Made by a program: the position numbers and the translations under genes. From contig JAXHSW010000001.1 in the NCBI GenBank assembly GCA_034190295.1, positions 79,749 to 143,748 on the forward strand: 64,000 bases of DNA, given 5' to 3'. Below the pieces are notes generated by a model that ran no database searches, was not told the DNA's origin, and saw only the letters and a list, made by a program, of their open reading frames with translations. Origin of the DNA: Okeania sp034190295. Its GTDB lineage: Bacteria > Cyanobacteriota > Cyanobacteriia > Cyanobacteriales > Microcoleaceae. Positions 38,115 through 48,710 of this stretch are shown in pieces (position 1 is the stretch's first letter; the number at the start of each line of letters is the position of its first letter).

Positions 38115-38465
38115 GAGTTTGGGGAGATGGGGGGAGTGTGGGAGTGGCTCACACCGATTATGGCACGGATACACGGATACAAAAAGGGAGTGGGGGAGTG
38201 GGGGAGTGGGGGAGTAGGGGAGCGGGGGAGCGGGGGAGAGCAAGAAAGATTTGGCAATGGCGCTCAGATGGAACGTTTTTTTAGACCGAACCCGAGCAGA
38301 TTTGATATCAGTAATATTTTATATCATGTCCGGTAGCATCGTTTGTATATAAAATTAAGGTGACAATAGGAGAAAACCTTCTTTCTTCTTTCTTCTTTCT
38401 TCTTTCTTCTTTCTTCTTTCTTCTTTCTTCTTCCCTCTTCCTTCTTCCCTCTTCCTTCTGCTATA
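38115..38465. other. Intergenic region of tandem repeats
   Basis: Contains GTGGGGGA-type tandem repeats (about 38185-38240), the half element ATATCATGTCCGG (38321-38333) and a long run of CTTCTTT heptamers (38381-38460). No gene. Confidence 0.65.
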
Positions 38466-39446
38466 TCACTTAGTCTGAAAAATATTTTGTACCATTTTCT
38501 TATCCGTACTCGCCGCAGCATTATCCAGTTCCGTAACTTCACCAGAATCTAATTCCCAACCCAATGCACCAATATTTTGTTCTGCCTGTGCTAGATTTTT
38601 TGCCCCCGGAATAGGAATTGTACCTTTACAAATACACCAGTTAATTGCTACTTGCGACATCGTTTTATTTCTTGATTTTGCCACTGCTTCCAAACATGAT
38701 AATAGAGGGCGAACTCCTGATAATATTTGCTTAAACAAAAAACCTCGAATACCTTGAGGAAGAGAACCATTTTCTGAATATTTTCCTGTTAATATTCCCA
38801 ATGCTAAAGGACTATATGCAATTAATTTAATTCCTAATTCATCACAGATTTCTTTTACTCCTAATTCTGTCACGGGATAGGTTGATAATAGAGAATATTG
38901 AACCTGTAGAGTAGTGATGGGAATATGGCGATCGCGAAATTTTTCATACACTTTCATCAACCGTTTAGGCCCATAGTTCGATAGTCCCACGCCCTTTACC
39001 TTACCTTGTTCGTATAAGTCAGCCAAACCATCTAAAAGCCCCCATTCCTGCCAGGGTAAATAATTTGCTGTAGACCAGTGCATCTGTACTAAATCGACAT
39101 TTTTTCCGAGGCGTTGAGCGGATGCTTCGCCAGCAGAAATCATTGCTTGACGACCCCATCGCCAGGGATAAGCAGCAAGTTTTGTGGCAATGCAAATATT
39201 ATCTTGATTTGCCCCCGTGTATGCTTGGGAAAACTGCCCCAATAGCATTTCACTGCGTCCGTTTAATTTGCCTGTACCGTAGGAGTCGCCTGTATCAAAT
39301 AAAGTCACACCATTAGCAACACAAAGATTGAAGACATTTTGCAACTCATTATCCATACTTTCATCATATCCCCACAGGAGGCGGTTGCCCCATGCCCATG
39401 TACCACAGCCCATTTTTGGTAAGATAAGTTTTTCCTTAGTTTGCAT
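38466..39446 (-). CDS. Aldo/keto reductase
   Basis: 326 residues. The AKR catalytic tetrad is visible: Asp and Tyr in LFDTGDSYGTGKLNGRSE (about 50-67), Lys in ICIATKLAAYP (about 90) and His in LVQMHWSTA (about 124). The NADPH-binding end is seen in GTIPIPGAKNLAQAEQN. Such enzymes reduce carbonyl compounds; the physiological substrate is unknown. The C-terminus is FQTK directly before the CTTCTTT repeat field, at a normal length. It is convergent with the lactonase gene. Confidence 0.92.
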   Translation of the reverse strand: MQTKEKLILPKMGCGTWAWGNRLLWGYDESMDNELQNVFNLCVANGVTLFDTGDSYGTGKLNGRSEMLLGQFSQAYTGANQDNICIATKLAAYPWRWGRQAMISAGEASAQRLGKNVDLVQMHWSTANYLPWQEWGLLDGLADLYEQGKVKGVGLSNYGPKRLMKVYEKFRDRHIPITTLQVQYSLLSTYPVTELGVKEICDELGIKLIAYSPLALGILTGKYSENGSLPQGIRGFLFKQILSGVRPLLSCLEAVAKSRNKTMSQVAINWCICKGTIPIPGAKNLAQAEQNIGALGWELDSGEVTELDNAAASTDKKMVQNIFQTK

Positions 39447-40380
<934 letters not shown>

Positions 40381-41016
40381 TTAAATCTGAGTCAAAATGT
40401 AAAGCAAAGTGAACAATACAATCCAAATAATATCAACAAAGTGCCAATATATTTCTGCCATCTCAATACCAACGTGTTTGCCTTCATTGTAATGACCAGC
40501 ACGACGAGAACGCCACAATACACCGAGAATAAGTAGCACGCCAACAAAAACGTGTAGACCGTGGAAACCAGTCATCACATAAAAACAATTGGAAAACACA
40601 TTAGTAGTCAGACCATAACCTAAAGTCATGTACTCATAAACCTGACCGCCCAAAAAGATAATACCCATAATTGCCGTAACTATATACCATAGACGCATTC
40701 CTGAGAGATTGTTCTTTTTGATAGCAGTATCGCCTTTGTGAATCACAAAACTACTGGAAACCAGAATAATAGTGTTGATGGTTGGCAATAACAACTCTAC
40801 CTCTGTTTCTTCAGGAGGCCAAACTCCGGCATTTGCTCGGTAAATTAAATAAGCACCAAATAGTCCTCCAAACATCAAAGATTCGGAAGCGAGAAATGTG
40901 ATTAATCCGAAAACTCGTAAATCCTGATGTTCTTCGTGATGGCCTGCTTCTACTGACTCAGATTGGACGGAAGTATCAACTAAATTATTAGTTGCATCAA
41001 CTGTTGAACCTTGCAT
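40381..41016 (-). CDS. ctaE: Cytochrome c oxidase subunit III
   Basis: 211 residues with five clear membrane helices, the short form usual in cyanobacteria. Conserved pieces are LITFLASESLMFGGLFGAYL, FYVMTGFHGLHVFVGVLLIL and EIYWHFVDIIWIVLFTLLYI. It is the third core subunit of the aa3-type respiratory oxidase in thylakoid and plasma membranes; it stabilises subunit I and the proton entry path. It is the last gene of ctaC-ctaD-ctaE, 324 bp after ctaD, a spacing long enough to carry a small repeat. Confidence 0.95.
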   Translation of the reverse strand: MQGSTVDATNNLVDTSVQSESVEAGHHEEHQDLRVFGLITFLASESLMFGGLFGAYLIYRANAGVWPPEETEVELLLPTINTIILVSSSFVIHKGDTAIKKNNLSGMRLWYIVTAIMGIIFLGGQVYEYMTLGYGLTTNVFSNCFYVMTGFHGLHVFVGVLLILGVLWRSRRAGHYNEGKHVGIEMAEIYWHFVDIIWIVLFTLLYILTQI

Positions 41017-41340
41017 AATTTTCTGTACCTAAAATCAACAAAAATAATTTCTGAAAGTTTATATCTAAAGTAGTTAGCAGTCTATAACAACCACTAACTA
41101 CTGAATTTCTACATACAGAACAAACTACAAACTATTCTGGCATTGCATAAATGCGCTTGGGATTTTAATAGTTTTGTGTTTTGTGTTTTGTGTCTTGTGG
41201 AATGGGCATCTTGCCCGTTCCTGATATTTTCGGGACAGGCAGGATGGAGGCAGGCAGGATGCCTGCTCCCACTTAACTTACCACTTATATTCCCATTCGC
41301 CCCTCAGCAATACCACTATTCTAAATTGTTCCCTGGAAAA
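41017..41340. other. Spacer between ctaD and ctaE
   Basis: No gene. It contains GTGTTTT repeats (about 41172-41195) and a palindromic GGCAGGATGCCTGC-type repeat (about 41195-41275), a common cyanobacterial intergenic motif that could act as an attenuator within the operon. Confidence 0.5.
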
Positions 41341-43080
41341 TTAATTCTGAGAATCATCGTCAAAAGATGAAGACTGAGCTTCAGATACAGGCACCCCTGT
41401 TTCCTTAACTTTGGAACTTCCTTTTGAAATTAACTTGAAGCGCTCTCGAATAGCAAGAGTTTTCTTAGAACCAAAATCATAAGGACCATAAGTAACCACT
41501 GGCAACACTTCCCAGTTTTCAATTATCGGAGGTGAGCTAGTAGTCCACTCCAAGGATAAACCGCCCCAAGGATTATCGTCAGCTTTTGGTCCGTACATCC
41601 AACTCCAAATCATGTTGATGAAGAATGGAATTACAGACAACCCCAGAATAATTGACCCATAAGTACAGATGTGGTTAATAGCTTCAAACCGGGGGTCATA
41701 CATAGCAATACGACGTGGCATTCCTTCTAAACCCAATTGGTGCATGGGTAAGAAAGTGAGATTGGTACCAATTAAAGTGAGGACAAAATGAATCCGACCC
41801 CAGGTTTCGTTGTACATCCGACCTGTTATTTTGGGGAACCAGTGATAGATACCTGCATACAGACCAAATACTGAACCACCAAATAAAACGTAATGGAAGT
41901 GAGCTACTACATAGTAACTGTCATGGACGTGAACGTCGAAGGGAGCTGTTCCCAAAGTTACACCACTTAGTCCACCCATGACGAACATTGCTAATAAACC
42001 AATGGCAAACAGCATTCCACTTGTATAGCGGATTTTTCCACCCCAGAGGGTAGCTACCCAACTAAAGATTTTGACTCCGGTGGGAACTGCAACAATTAGA
42101 GTTGAGATGGTGAAGAACATCCGCATCCAGGGAGGAGTTCCACTGGTGAACATATGGTGTACCCATACGAACAAACCTACTAGGCAAATAGCAAGACTGG
42201 AATAGGCGATCGCTTTATAACCAAATATTGGTTTGCGAGCATGAACGGGAATAACCTCTGAGAGTATGCCAAAAATTGGCAGAATCATCAGATAAACTGC
42301 GGGGTGAGAATAGAACCAAAATAAGTGCTGATAGACGACTACATCACCGCCCATCTCTGGTCTAAAGAAGCCGGTGCCAAAGTTTATATCAAATAATAAC
42401 AGTACTAAACCTGCTGCTAATACAGGAGTTGAACATAATGCCAAAACGGAGGTAGCTAGGATTGCCCAGCAGAATAGGGGAAGTTGATCCCATCTCATGC
42501 TAGGAACTTTCATTTTGAGGATGGTGGCGATAAAGTTCACTGCACCCATGATGGAGGAACTTCCCACTAATACTATACAGAGAATCCATAAAGATTGTCC
42601 GATGTTATTAGTAATGAGGCTGAGTGGGGGATAAGAAGTCCAACCACTTTGTGCCCCTCCAAAAGCCAAACTAGCTATTAATAGCGCTCCGGCAACTGGA
42701 TTGAGCCAGAACGCGATCGCATTGAGGTTAGGAAATGCCATGTCTCTTGCTCCCACCATTAGGGGGACCAGATAGTTACCAAAACCTCCAATGGCAGCAG
42801 GCACGATCCAGAGGAAAATCATAATTGTGCCATGATTTGTCAGGAAGGAGTTGTACATATTTGGGTCCAGAACATCTGCATCTGGGGTGTAGAGTTCTGC
42901 ACGCATAGCCATGGCCATGAGGCCGCCGATGAGATAAAAGATGAAAGCAGTAACCAGATATTGAATACCGATTACCTTATGGTCTATGTTATAGCCGAAG
43001 TAGTGATACCACTTCCATGCCTTCGGATGTTCTTTTTCCGGTTTTGGCTGGGTTTCTAAAGGAATTTGTGTTTGTGTCAT
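41341..43080 (-). CDS. ctaD: Cytochrome c oxidase subunit I
   Basis: 579 residues, 12 membrane helices. Heme/copper ligands are seen in FLTNHGTIMIFLWIVPA (low-spin heme His), FWFYSHPAVYLMILPIFG (CuB His-Tyr region), GLFVWVHHMFTSG (CuB His pair) and YYVVAHFHYVLFGGSVFG (heme a3 and a His). It catalyses reduction of O2 to water coupled to proton pumping. It lies between ctaC and ctaE. The final 40 residues are polar and variable, as in other cyanobacteria. Confidence 0.97.
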   Translation of the reverse strand: MTQTQIPLETQPKPEKEHPKAWKWYHYFGYNIDHKVIGIQYLVTAFIFYLIGGLMAMAMRAELYTPDADVLDPNMYNSFLTNHGTIMIFLWIVPAAIGGFGNYLVPLMVGARDMAFPNLNAIAFWLNPVAGALLIASLAFGGAQSGWTSYPPLSLITNNIGQSLWILCIVLVGSSSIMGAVNFIATILKMKVPSMRWDQLPLFCWAILATSVLALCSTPVLAAGLVLLLFDINFGTGFFRPEMGGDVVVYQHLFWFYSHPAVYLMILPIFGILSEVIPVHARKPIFGYKAIAYSSLAICLVGLFVWVHHMFTSGTPPWMRMFFTISTLIVAVPTGVKIFSWVATLWGGKIRYTSGMLFAIGLLAMFVMGGLSGVTLGTAPFDVHVHDSYYVVAHFHYVLFGGSVFGLYAGIYHWFPKITGRMYNETWGRIHFVLTLIGTNLTFLPMHQLGLEGMPRRIAMYDPRFEAINHICTYGSIILGLSVIPFFINMIWSWMYGPKADDNPWGGLSLEWTTSSPPIIENWEVLPVVTYGPYDFGSKKTLAIRERFKLISKGSSKVKETGVPVSEAQSSSFDDDSQN

Positions 43081-43234
43081 CTGTAAATTATTTTGACAAT
43101 TACGAATTAATTAGTGGGGAGGTTCAACTCATTTTTTTTTCCTTTGGAGCTGACTCCTCCCCAACTCTTCCCCTGTAAGAATAGGGATTTTTTAATTTTC
43201 CTATGAGGAAGTATCAACTGCTAGTAGTTCTAGT

Positions 43235-44257
43235 CTAGTTTGGGTGAATGTGATTTAATATTTCGGAATCGATACCCATTTCATCAGCATAAGGGCTAAG
43301 ATATTCCGATTCTGATAAATCAGCAGTGTTTACTGCTACAGCTTCATCTAACTGTGGTTGCTCGGCAAAAGTATTTTCTACTATCCAAGCTTCGTATTCT
43401 TCTTGGGTTTCAACAATGACTTGTGTTCTCATTGCTCCGTGGTAAGCACCACAAAGTTCTGCACAATATACTGGATATTCTCCAGTTTTAGTAGCTACGA
43501 ACCGGAGTTGGGTATCTTTACCAGGGATTGCATCTTGCTTCAAACGGAAAGCAGGTATCCAGAAAGAATGAATCACATCATCAGCAGAAAGGTTGATTTG
43601 TATATCCTTGTTGACAGGAATATGGAGTTCCCCTGCTAGAACACCACTTTCGGGATAGTTCATCAGCCATCCATACTGAATTCCTGTAATGTCAACGACT
43701 ACATCTGCTGGGTTTGCTCCTTCTTCAGGAGTTGCTCCGAAGCCATATTTGCTCGCTTTTTTTGTGGCTACTTCTTCTGACTCCATTCCTTCAGCATCTG
43801 CTATTAGGGGAGCTGCCAGAGCTGCTCCTGGCATTTTCGCCATTTGCCGATCTGATGAAGAATGATGAGCTACCTTTGTTCCTGCTGGATCGAACCCACC
43901 CATCTGTCTGTATACATCTACACTGTAGATGCCAAGACCAATGACAATAATGGATGGTATTGCCGTCCAAAATATTTCTAATGGTAAGTTTTCTCTAAAG
44001 GGAGCGCCATCGCTATCGTCTCCTTTGGGTTTACGAAATTTAATTGCAGAGAAGACGATTGTTCCTTCTACTACTAGAAATAAAGCTACTCCTATAGTAA
44101 ACATGATGTCAAAAAAATCATCCACCAGAGGAGCTTGTGCTGATGCTTGCTCTGGTAATAGACCATGATTTTGACCTAACCACACGCTAATTATGGTGAT
44201 TATTATACCAACTACTAGGGTGATTACTGAGACCGGTATTTTTTCTTTTTCTTCCAT
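43235..44257 (-). CDS. ctaC: Cytochrome c oxidase subunit II
   Basis: 340 residues. Two to three N-terminal hydrophobic helices precede the cupredoxin domain, whose CuA ligands appear in PVYCAELCGAYHGAMRTQV and in the DDVIHSFWIPAF His. A segment of about 60 residues rich in Ala/Ser/Glu (KVAHHSSSDRQMAKMPGA onward) lies between the second transmembrane region and ITGIQYGWLMNYP, longer than in compact homologues. The subunit accepts electrons from cytochrome c6 or plastocyanin. AGAGG lies 8 nt before the ATG. It is the first gene of the ctaCDE operon. Confidence 0.96.
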   Translation of the reverse strand: MEEKEKIPVSVITLVVGIIITIISVWLGQNHGLLPEQASAQAPLVDDFFDIMFTIGVALFLVVEGTIVFSAIKFRKPKGDDSDGAPFRENLPLEIFWTAIPSIIVIGLGIYSVDVYRQMGGFDPAGTKVAHHSSSDRQMAKMPGAALAAPLIADAEGMESEEVATKKASKYGFGATPEEGANPADVVVDITGIQYGWLMNYPESGVLAGELHIPVNKDIQINLSADDVIHSFWIPAFRLKQDAIPGKDTQLRFVATKTGEYPVYCAELCGAYHGAMRTQVIVETQEEYEAWIVENTFAEQPQLDEAVAVNTADLSESEYLSPYADEMGIDSEILNHIHPN

Positions 44258-44313
44258 TTATTACCTCTTTAATTAGTCTTCCTCCCGTTCTACTAAACTT
44301 ACCCTAACTTACC

Positions 44314-44550
44314 CACACCGGAATTGCATGAGCTTTGGCAGCTCAGTTCCTGCGGGTGCTGACGCAATGCTGCGCAAACACAGAAGACCACCGACCGCAG
44401 TCTGCAACTTAATCTTCGAGAGCAGGCTTAAATTCGCTTGAAACTCAAGCTACTGATACACATAGTTTTCCAAGTTGACAGCAGCGTTAAAATCGGGTGT
44501 CAGCTTGAAAACCCCTAGCTTAGGTAGAGGACTGTTTGACTTTTTGTCAT
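44314..44550 (-). mobile_element. Internally deleted TnpB-type element (IS605/IS1341-like remnant)
   Basis: On the minus strand a hairpin CCTCTA/TAGGGG (about 44538-44514) precedes the last codons of a transposase-like frame, DFNAAVNLENYVYQ and stop (44450-44494), where DxNAAxNLE is the third RuvC motif and end of TnpB. After the stop about 130 nt with several hairpins (for example GAGCT/AGCTC) precede ctaC; this is the position where TnpB elements encode their guide-type RNA. The catalytic body of the gene is missing. Confidence 0.6.
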
Positions 44551-44750
44551 ACTCAACTATATAGGTTAAACTAAGTGTCTACTTATAAGTTAGATACAAT
44601 TGTTACTATTTATCAAAATTATAGATTATCTTAGTTTTTCATAGATTTCTCTGGAGAGAGTTTATATTATTTTAACTATTTCCCTCAAAAATTACCCCAC
44701 AGTTTGCATAAACAAAGTTAAATTGAATATGTACTCTTAAATTGCATAAT

Positions 44751-44836
44751 CAGGACTTACGCAAATTGACTGTAGGGGCGAATGGCATTCGCACTATATG
44801 CATTATTATATTGTGTAGAGTCTCTGCATAAGTCCT
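44751..44836. repeat. CAGGACTTACGCA-family element
   Basis: CAGGACTTACGCAAATTGAC to CTGCATAAGTCCT with GTAGGGGCGAATGGCATTCG. Inverted ends, 86 bp. Confidence 0.72.
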
Positions 44837-45344
44837 AATACTTTAATTTATTAGAAATTGAAGAAAAAGTTAAGAATAAATTTTATGGAAAATCAGTAAC
44901 ACATATCACAGTAAAATGTAAGCATTTCGGTCCGAATGCTGCGCCAACAGCTATTAGCAGTCAGCTCTTCGGTGTGGAATGCGGAAGCAAATAGCAATAA
45001 AAATGAATGAACCAAGTATTTGCTTAACTTCTACTACATTTTTGAACAAAGAATTGAAGCACAAGAACAACGCAGCTCTAATTGTCCACTAAAGGTAAAT
45101 ATTGCTGAAGTCCGCAGTTCCGAGCTTATGAGGCTAGCTGACCGCTGACCGCTGACTGCTGAATGCTTACAATAAAATTAAAATCAGAAAACTTTCTAAA
45201 GCAGAACAAATCTTCAGATAGTATCCCTTATAGTAACAAAAATCAGAAACATTAATAATTGTCAGATTTGATAATTGTTTCTGAAGTTAAGATTTAGATG
45301 TTGTTAATTTAGCAAAATTTTAGATTCAAGCTAATAAAAAACCT

Positions 45345-46259
45345 ATGGCCAATTCTGTTTTAAATAACAATACAATTATTTACTCTCAGTCTCCAGCACG
45401 CGATCGCATTCGTGGTTTGGTTTGGAAACTATGTATAGCAACCCTACTACTGATGGCTATTGGCAGTGCTACCAGAGTTATGAATGCCGGTTTGGCCTGT
45501 CCTGACTGGCCGTTGTGTTATGGTAAATTAGTACCAATGGCACAGATGAATCTGCAAGTATTTTTAGAGTGGTTTCACCGATTAGATGCAAGTTTAATTG
45601 GCTTTGGTACTATCGCTCTGATGGGTTTATCATGGTGGCATAGACGAGAATTACCAAACTGGCTACCTTGGGCATCCACTTTTGCTCTGGGACTAATAGT
45701 TTTCCAAGGGGTACTCGGTGGATTAACTGTTACAGAATTATTACGCTTTGATATTGTCACCGCTCACCTTGGTACTGCTTTGCTTTACTTTATGACTCTA
45801 TTAGTTATAAGTTTGTCAATGATGCCGTATCAAGGTACGGGTAATGTTGGTAAACTACCTTGGGTAGGATTAACTGCTGCAATTTTTGTTTATTTACAAA
45901 GTTTACTCGGTGGGTTAGTTGCTTCTCAGTGGGCGTTGCATCAATGTTTTGGAGTAGCGGAACTTTGTAAAATAATGAATAGTCATATTGCTGGCGTTGT
46001 TCCTCCAACTTTAGCAACATTAGCATTGGTAGTTATAGCATGGCGTACCTCTGCCTTACATCCACTGCTGCGAAAGTTAGCAAACTGGGCTGGTTTATTA
46101 GTATTAGCTCAGATTGGTTTGGGAGTTATGACCTTCCGGTTACGCCTGCAAATTGAGTTATTGACCGTATCTCACCAAGCGGTAGGAGCAGCATTATTAG
46201 GAACTTTAGTAGCATTTACTGTTATTGCTTTACGCGATCGACAAGTTGCAAAAGCTTAA
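45345..46259 (+). CDS. ctaA: Heme A synthase
   Basis: 304 residues, eight membrane helices. Conserved histidine motifs are EWFHRLDASLIGFG, DIVTAHLGTALLYF and LLTVSHQAVGAALLGT; the N-terminal AGLACPDWPLCYG is diagnostic of COX15/CtaA, and the Cys pair in LHQCFGVAELCKIM is present. It oxidises the heme O methyl group to a formyl, giving heme a for CtaD. It is encoded with ctaB, divergent from ctaCDE. The spacer to ctaB is 615 bp of repeats, so co-transcription is uncertain. Confidence 0.95.
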   Translation: MANSVLNNNTIIYSQSPARDRIRGLVWKLCIATLLLMAIGSATRVMNAGLACPDWPLCYGKLVPMAQMNLQVFLEWFHRLDASLIGFGTIALMGLSWWHRRELPNWLPWASTFALGLIVFQGVLGGLTVTELLRFDIVTAHLGTALLYFMTLLVISLSMMPYQGTGNVGKLPWVGLTAAIFVYLQSLLGGLVASQWALHQCFGVAELCKIMNSHIAGVVPPTLATLALVVIAWRTSALHPLLRKLANWAGLLVLAQIGLGVMTFRLRLQIELLTVSHQAVGAALLGTLVAFTVIALRDRQVAKA

Positions 46260-46874
46260 AAAAGCGGTCAGCGGTCAGCACTTCAGCAGTCAGCAGTAAA
46301 GTAAACGTTTAGAAGGGGATTTAAACCCAGAGCTGCTAAAAGCTTAATTTGGCAGTTCCTCTGCAAAAGGCTAGCTGTTTGCGGAGAATTCCGGTACGGA
46401 AATGCTAAAAGCTAATATCTAGTTAATTGTTAACATAGATACAGTAATATACCCCTCTTTTGTGAGTTATTAGATTACAGGACTTAGGCAAATTAACCTT
46501 GAAAACTATGTAGGGGCGAATGGCATTCGCCCACACTCAATATGGGATTTGCCCTCACTCGATCTGGCATTTGCGTTCCGCACCAGCTGCCGAATGGCAC
46601 CCTCACTCGATATAGTGTCCGTTTACAGCACTGTTAGCTATCGGTGAGGTACATATCTAGCGGGCAAGATGCCCGCACTACAAGAATTTTACCATTTATG
46701 CTGTGTAGATTGTTTGCCAAAAATATGCTGTATAACTATTCAACCGCACTAAATTTTTCAAACTGGCTAACATCAAAAACTAACTGGTACTAATATCCGT
46801 TTTTATTTGCCCATAAACTTTAGACTACGGAAACAAAAATCAGTTAAAACAAAAAATTAACAAATTAAGAATCT
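46260..46874. other. Spacer between ctaA and ctaB
   Basis: No gene. It has AGCGGTC/CAGCAGT repeats just after ctaA, AGCTGTTTGCGGAG (46374-46387), a CAGGACTTAGGCA element beginning at 46478, and repeated ACTCGATATGG/ATTTGCC phrases (46540-46615). Confidence 0.55.
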
Positions 46875-47861
46875 ATGCAAGAAGTTATTTCTCATCATCT
46901 TCCACGACGTCATGATAATATCCTACAAGTACTCAAAAGCTATTATCAACTAACAAAACCTAGAATTATTCTACTGCTACTAATTACAACAGCAGCCGGA
47001 ATGTGGTTGGGAGCAAAAGGAGAAGTCTCTCCCCTTCTATTATTCGTGACATTAATAGGTGGTGCATTAGCTTCTGGTGCAGCTAACGCTATCAACTGCA
47101 TCTACGACAGCGATATTGACTATATTATGGAGCGTACTCGCTGGCGTCCTATTCCTTCTGGTAGAGTCAAACCCCGCGATGCTTTAATTTTTGCATTCAC
47201 TCTAGCAGCTACATCGTTTACTTTGCTCACAGTATTTGCTAATTTACTAGCAGCATTGTTGGCAATGTCTGGAATAGTGTTCTACGTTGGTATTTACACC
47301 CACTGGCTAAAACGTCATAGCGTACAAAATATTGTAATTGGCGGTGCTGCTGGTGCTATTCCTCCATTGGTAGGTTGGGCGGCTGTTACAGGTGAATTGA
47401 GTTGGGCGGCTTGGTTACTTTTTGCAATTATCGTTGTTTGGACTCCTCCTCATTTCTGGGCATTGGCAATCTATATTCGCGATGAATATAAGGAAGTGGG
47501 TGTGCCAATGTTACCTGTAATTGAAGGAAATGAGGAAACGGCTAAACAGATTTGGGTTTACAGTCTGATTTTGATTCCGATGACGTTGTTGTTGGTTTAT
47601 CCATTGCACGCGAGTGGAGCGCTTTATGCAGTATTAGCAACTTTGCTAGGTGGAGTTTTTCTCCAGAAAGCTTGGTTATTATTAAAAGAACCTTCTAATA
47701 GAGATGTGGCGCGATCGCTCTTTAAGTATTCCATCTACTACATGATGTTGTTATGTTTAGTAATGGTGATTGACAGTTTACCTTTTACTCGTGGAATTAC
47801 TACTGCTGTAGCAGATAATTTTCAGACTTTGATTAGTAGTGCTATGGCAATTGTATCCTAG
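46875..47861 (+). CDS. ctaB: Protoheme IX farnesyltransferase (heme O synthase)
   Basis: 328 residues, about eight to nine helices of the UbiA prenyltransferase superfamily. The first Asp-rich site is NCIYDSDIDYIMERTRWRP (about 77-95) and the second is IYIRDEYKEVGVPMLPV (about 198-214). YTHWLKRHSVQNIVIGGAAG is typical of CtaB/Cox10. It adds a farnesyl chain to protoheme, giving heme O, the substrate of CtaA. The gene is followed by a terminator hairpin at 47890. Confidence 0.96.
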   Translation: MQEVISHHLPRRHDNILQVLKSYYQLTKPRIILLLLITTAAGMWLGAKGEVSPLLLFVTLIGGALASGAANAINCIYDSDIDYIMERTRWRPIPSGRVKPRDALIFAFTLAATSFTLLTVFANLLAALLAMSGIVFYVGIYTHWLKRHSVQNIVIGGAAGAIPPLVGWAAVTGELSWAAWLLFAIIVVWTPPHFWALAIYIRDEYKEVGVPMLPVIEGNEETAKQIWVYSLILIPMTLLLVYPLHASGALYAVLATLLGGVFLQKAWLLLKEPSNRDVARSLFKYSIYYMMLLCLVMVIDSLPFTRGITTAVADNFQTLISSAMAIVS

Positions 47862-47889
47862 TGTTAATTAAACAATAAAATCTTGTTTG

Positions 47890-47914
47890 AGGTAGGCAAA
47901 ATGCCTGCCTTTTA
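47890..47914 (+). terminator. Rho-independent terminator after ctaB
   Basis: AGGTAGGC and GCCTGCCT pair over 8 bp (one G-T) with a 4-nt loop, followed by TTTTAGTTT, 29 bp after the ctaB stop. Confidence 0.7.
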
Positions 47915-48102
47915 GTTTGACAATTTGTAGTTTGATAAATAGCAAACATTATGGTAATGGGAAAATCAATAAGAATAGACGATTTCTCACGACCCTTATT
48001 TTCTTAGTAGTCCTGTAGATGTAGTGATATTTATAAGTAAAATCTTTTCACAGTAAGGGATAAAAATGCAAGTCCTAACTACTTGTACACTGCTATCTCC
48101 TT

Positions 48103-48435
48103 TTAATATATAACTAAAACTGAATTACTGGCATCTTGACTCAAAGCTACGATATCATCATATCGAGAACGTAAAAGTATCTCAATTTGAGATGTTGTGC
48201 AATTTCCCACCCTAATCCAGATTAACTTAGGTGGAAAACCAAGCAAAATTACCAAATCATAAAAATCAGCATCTTTAGTCACAATAATATATTGACGATC
48301 GCGAGCATATTGCCAAACATCTCTATCGCTAGCTTGGTCTAATCCTAAAAAATAAAGATGACTAGAATGTGCATAAATATCAGCTAAACGCGAAACTAAA
48401 CGAGGCGATAAATTATGGTCGAATAAAAGTTTCAT
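48103..48435 (-). CDS. DUF5615 (PIN-like) toxin
   Basis: 110 residues. MKLLFDHNLSPRLVSRLAD, DRDVWQYARDRQYIIVTKDAD and PPKLIWIRVGNCTTSQIE are the three conserved parts of DUF5615, a PIN-like nuclease fold with acidic residues at the N-terminus and in TKDADF. It overlaps the stop of the upstream DUF433 gene by 4 bp, a typical toxin-antitoxin pair. RNase activity is expected from the fold but not proven. Confidence 0.9.
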   Translation of the reverse strand: MKLLFDHNLSPRLVSRLADIYAHSSHLYFLGLDQASDRDVWQYARDRQYIIVTKDADFYDLVILLGFPPKLIWIRVGNCTTSQIEILLRSRYDDIVALSQDASNSVLVIY

Positions 48436-48656
48436 TTGGGTACTATTAAAGTTTGTTGTTCCCGTTCAGCAGCATAGCGAAGACAAGCTAAAATATCCTG
48501 TTTTGTTAAATAGGGAAAATCTTCTAATAATTCTTCATAAGTCATCCCCCCAGCTAGATAGGAAAGTACATCGTAGACAGTTATTCTCATACCTCGAATA
48601 CAAGGTTTTCCACTGCGTTTTCCTGGCTCGATAGTAATAATATTTTGTTCTGACAT
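48432..48656 (-). CDS. DUF433 antitoxin paired with DUF5615
   Basis: 74 residues, the compact form of DUF433: IEPGKRSGKPCIRGMRITVY, DVLSYLAGGMTYEELLEDFP and LACLRYAAERE. It precedes and overlaps the DUF5615 gene, as usual for this pair, and would repress the operon and neutralise the toxin. Confidence 0.92.
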   Translation of the reverse strand: MSEQNIITIEPGKRSGKPCIRGMRITVYDVLSYLAGGMTYEELLEDFPYLTKQDILACLRYAAEREQQTLIVPK

Positions 48657-48710
48657 ATTTAGTTGATTAAATTATTATTGTATTCCTTAATTATTTGATA
48701 TGAGGGAGTA

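Larger units (their letters stand above)
44258..45344. other. Region between divergent ctaC and ctaA
   Basis: About 1.1 kb with no intact gene. It holds an internally deleted IS605-type element (about 44314-44550), a CAGGACTTACGCA copy (44751-44836), a CATTTCGGTCCGAATGCTGC repeat (44925-44945) and GACCGCT repeats (about 45140-45160). Promoters of both oxidase operons should lie here. Confidence 0.6.
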
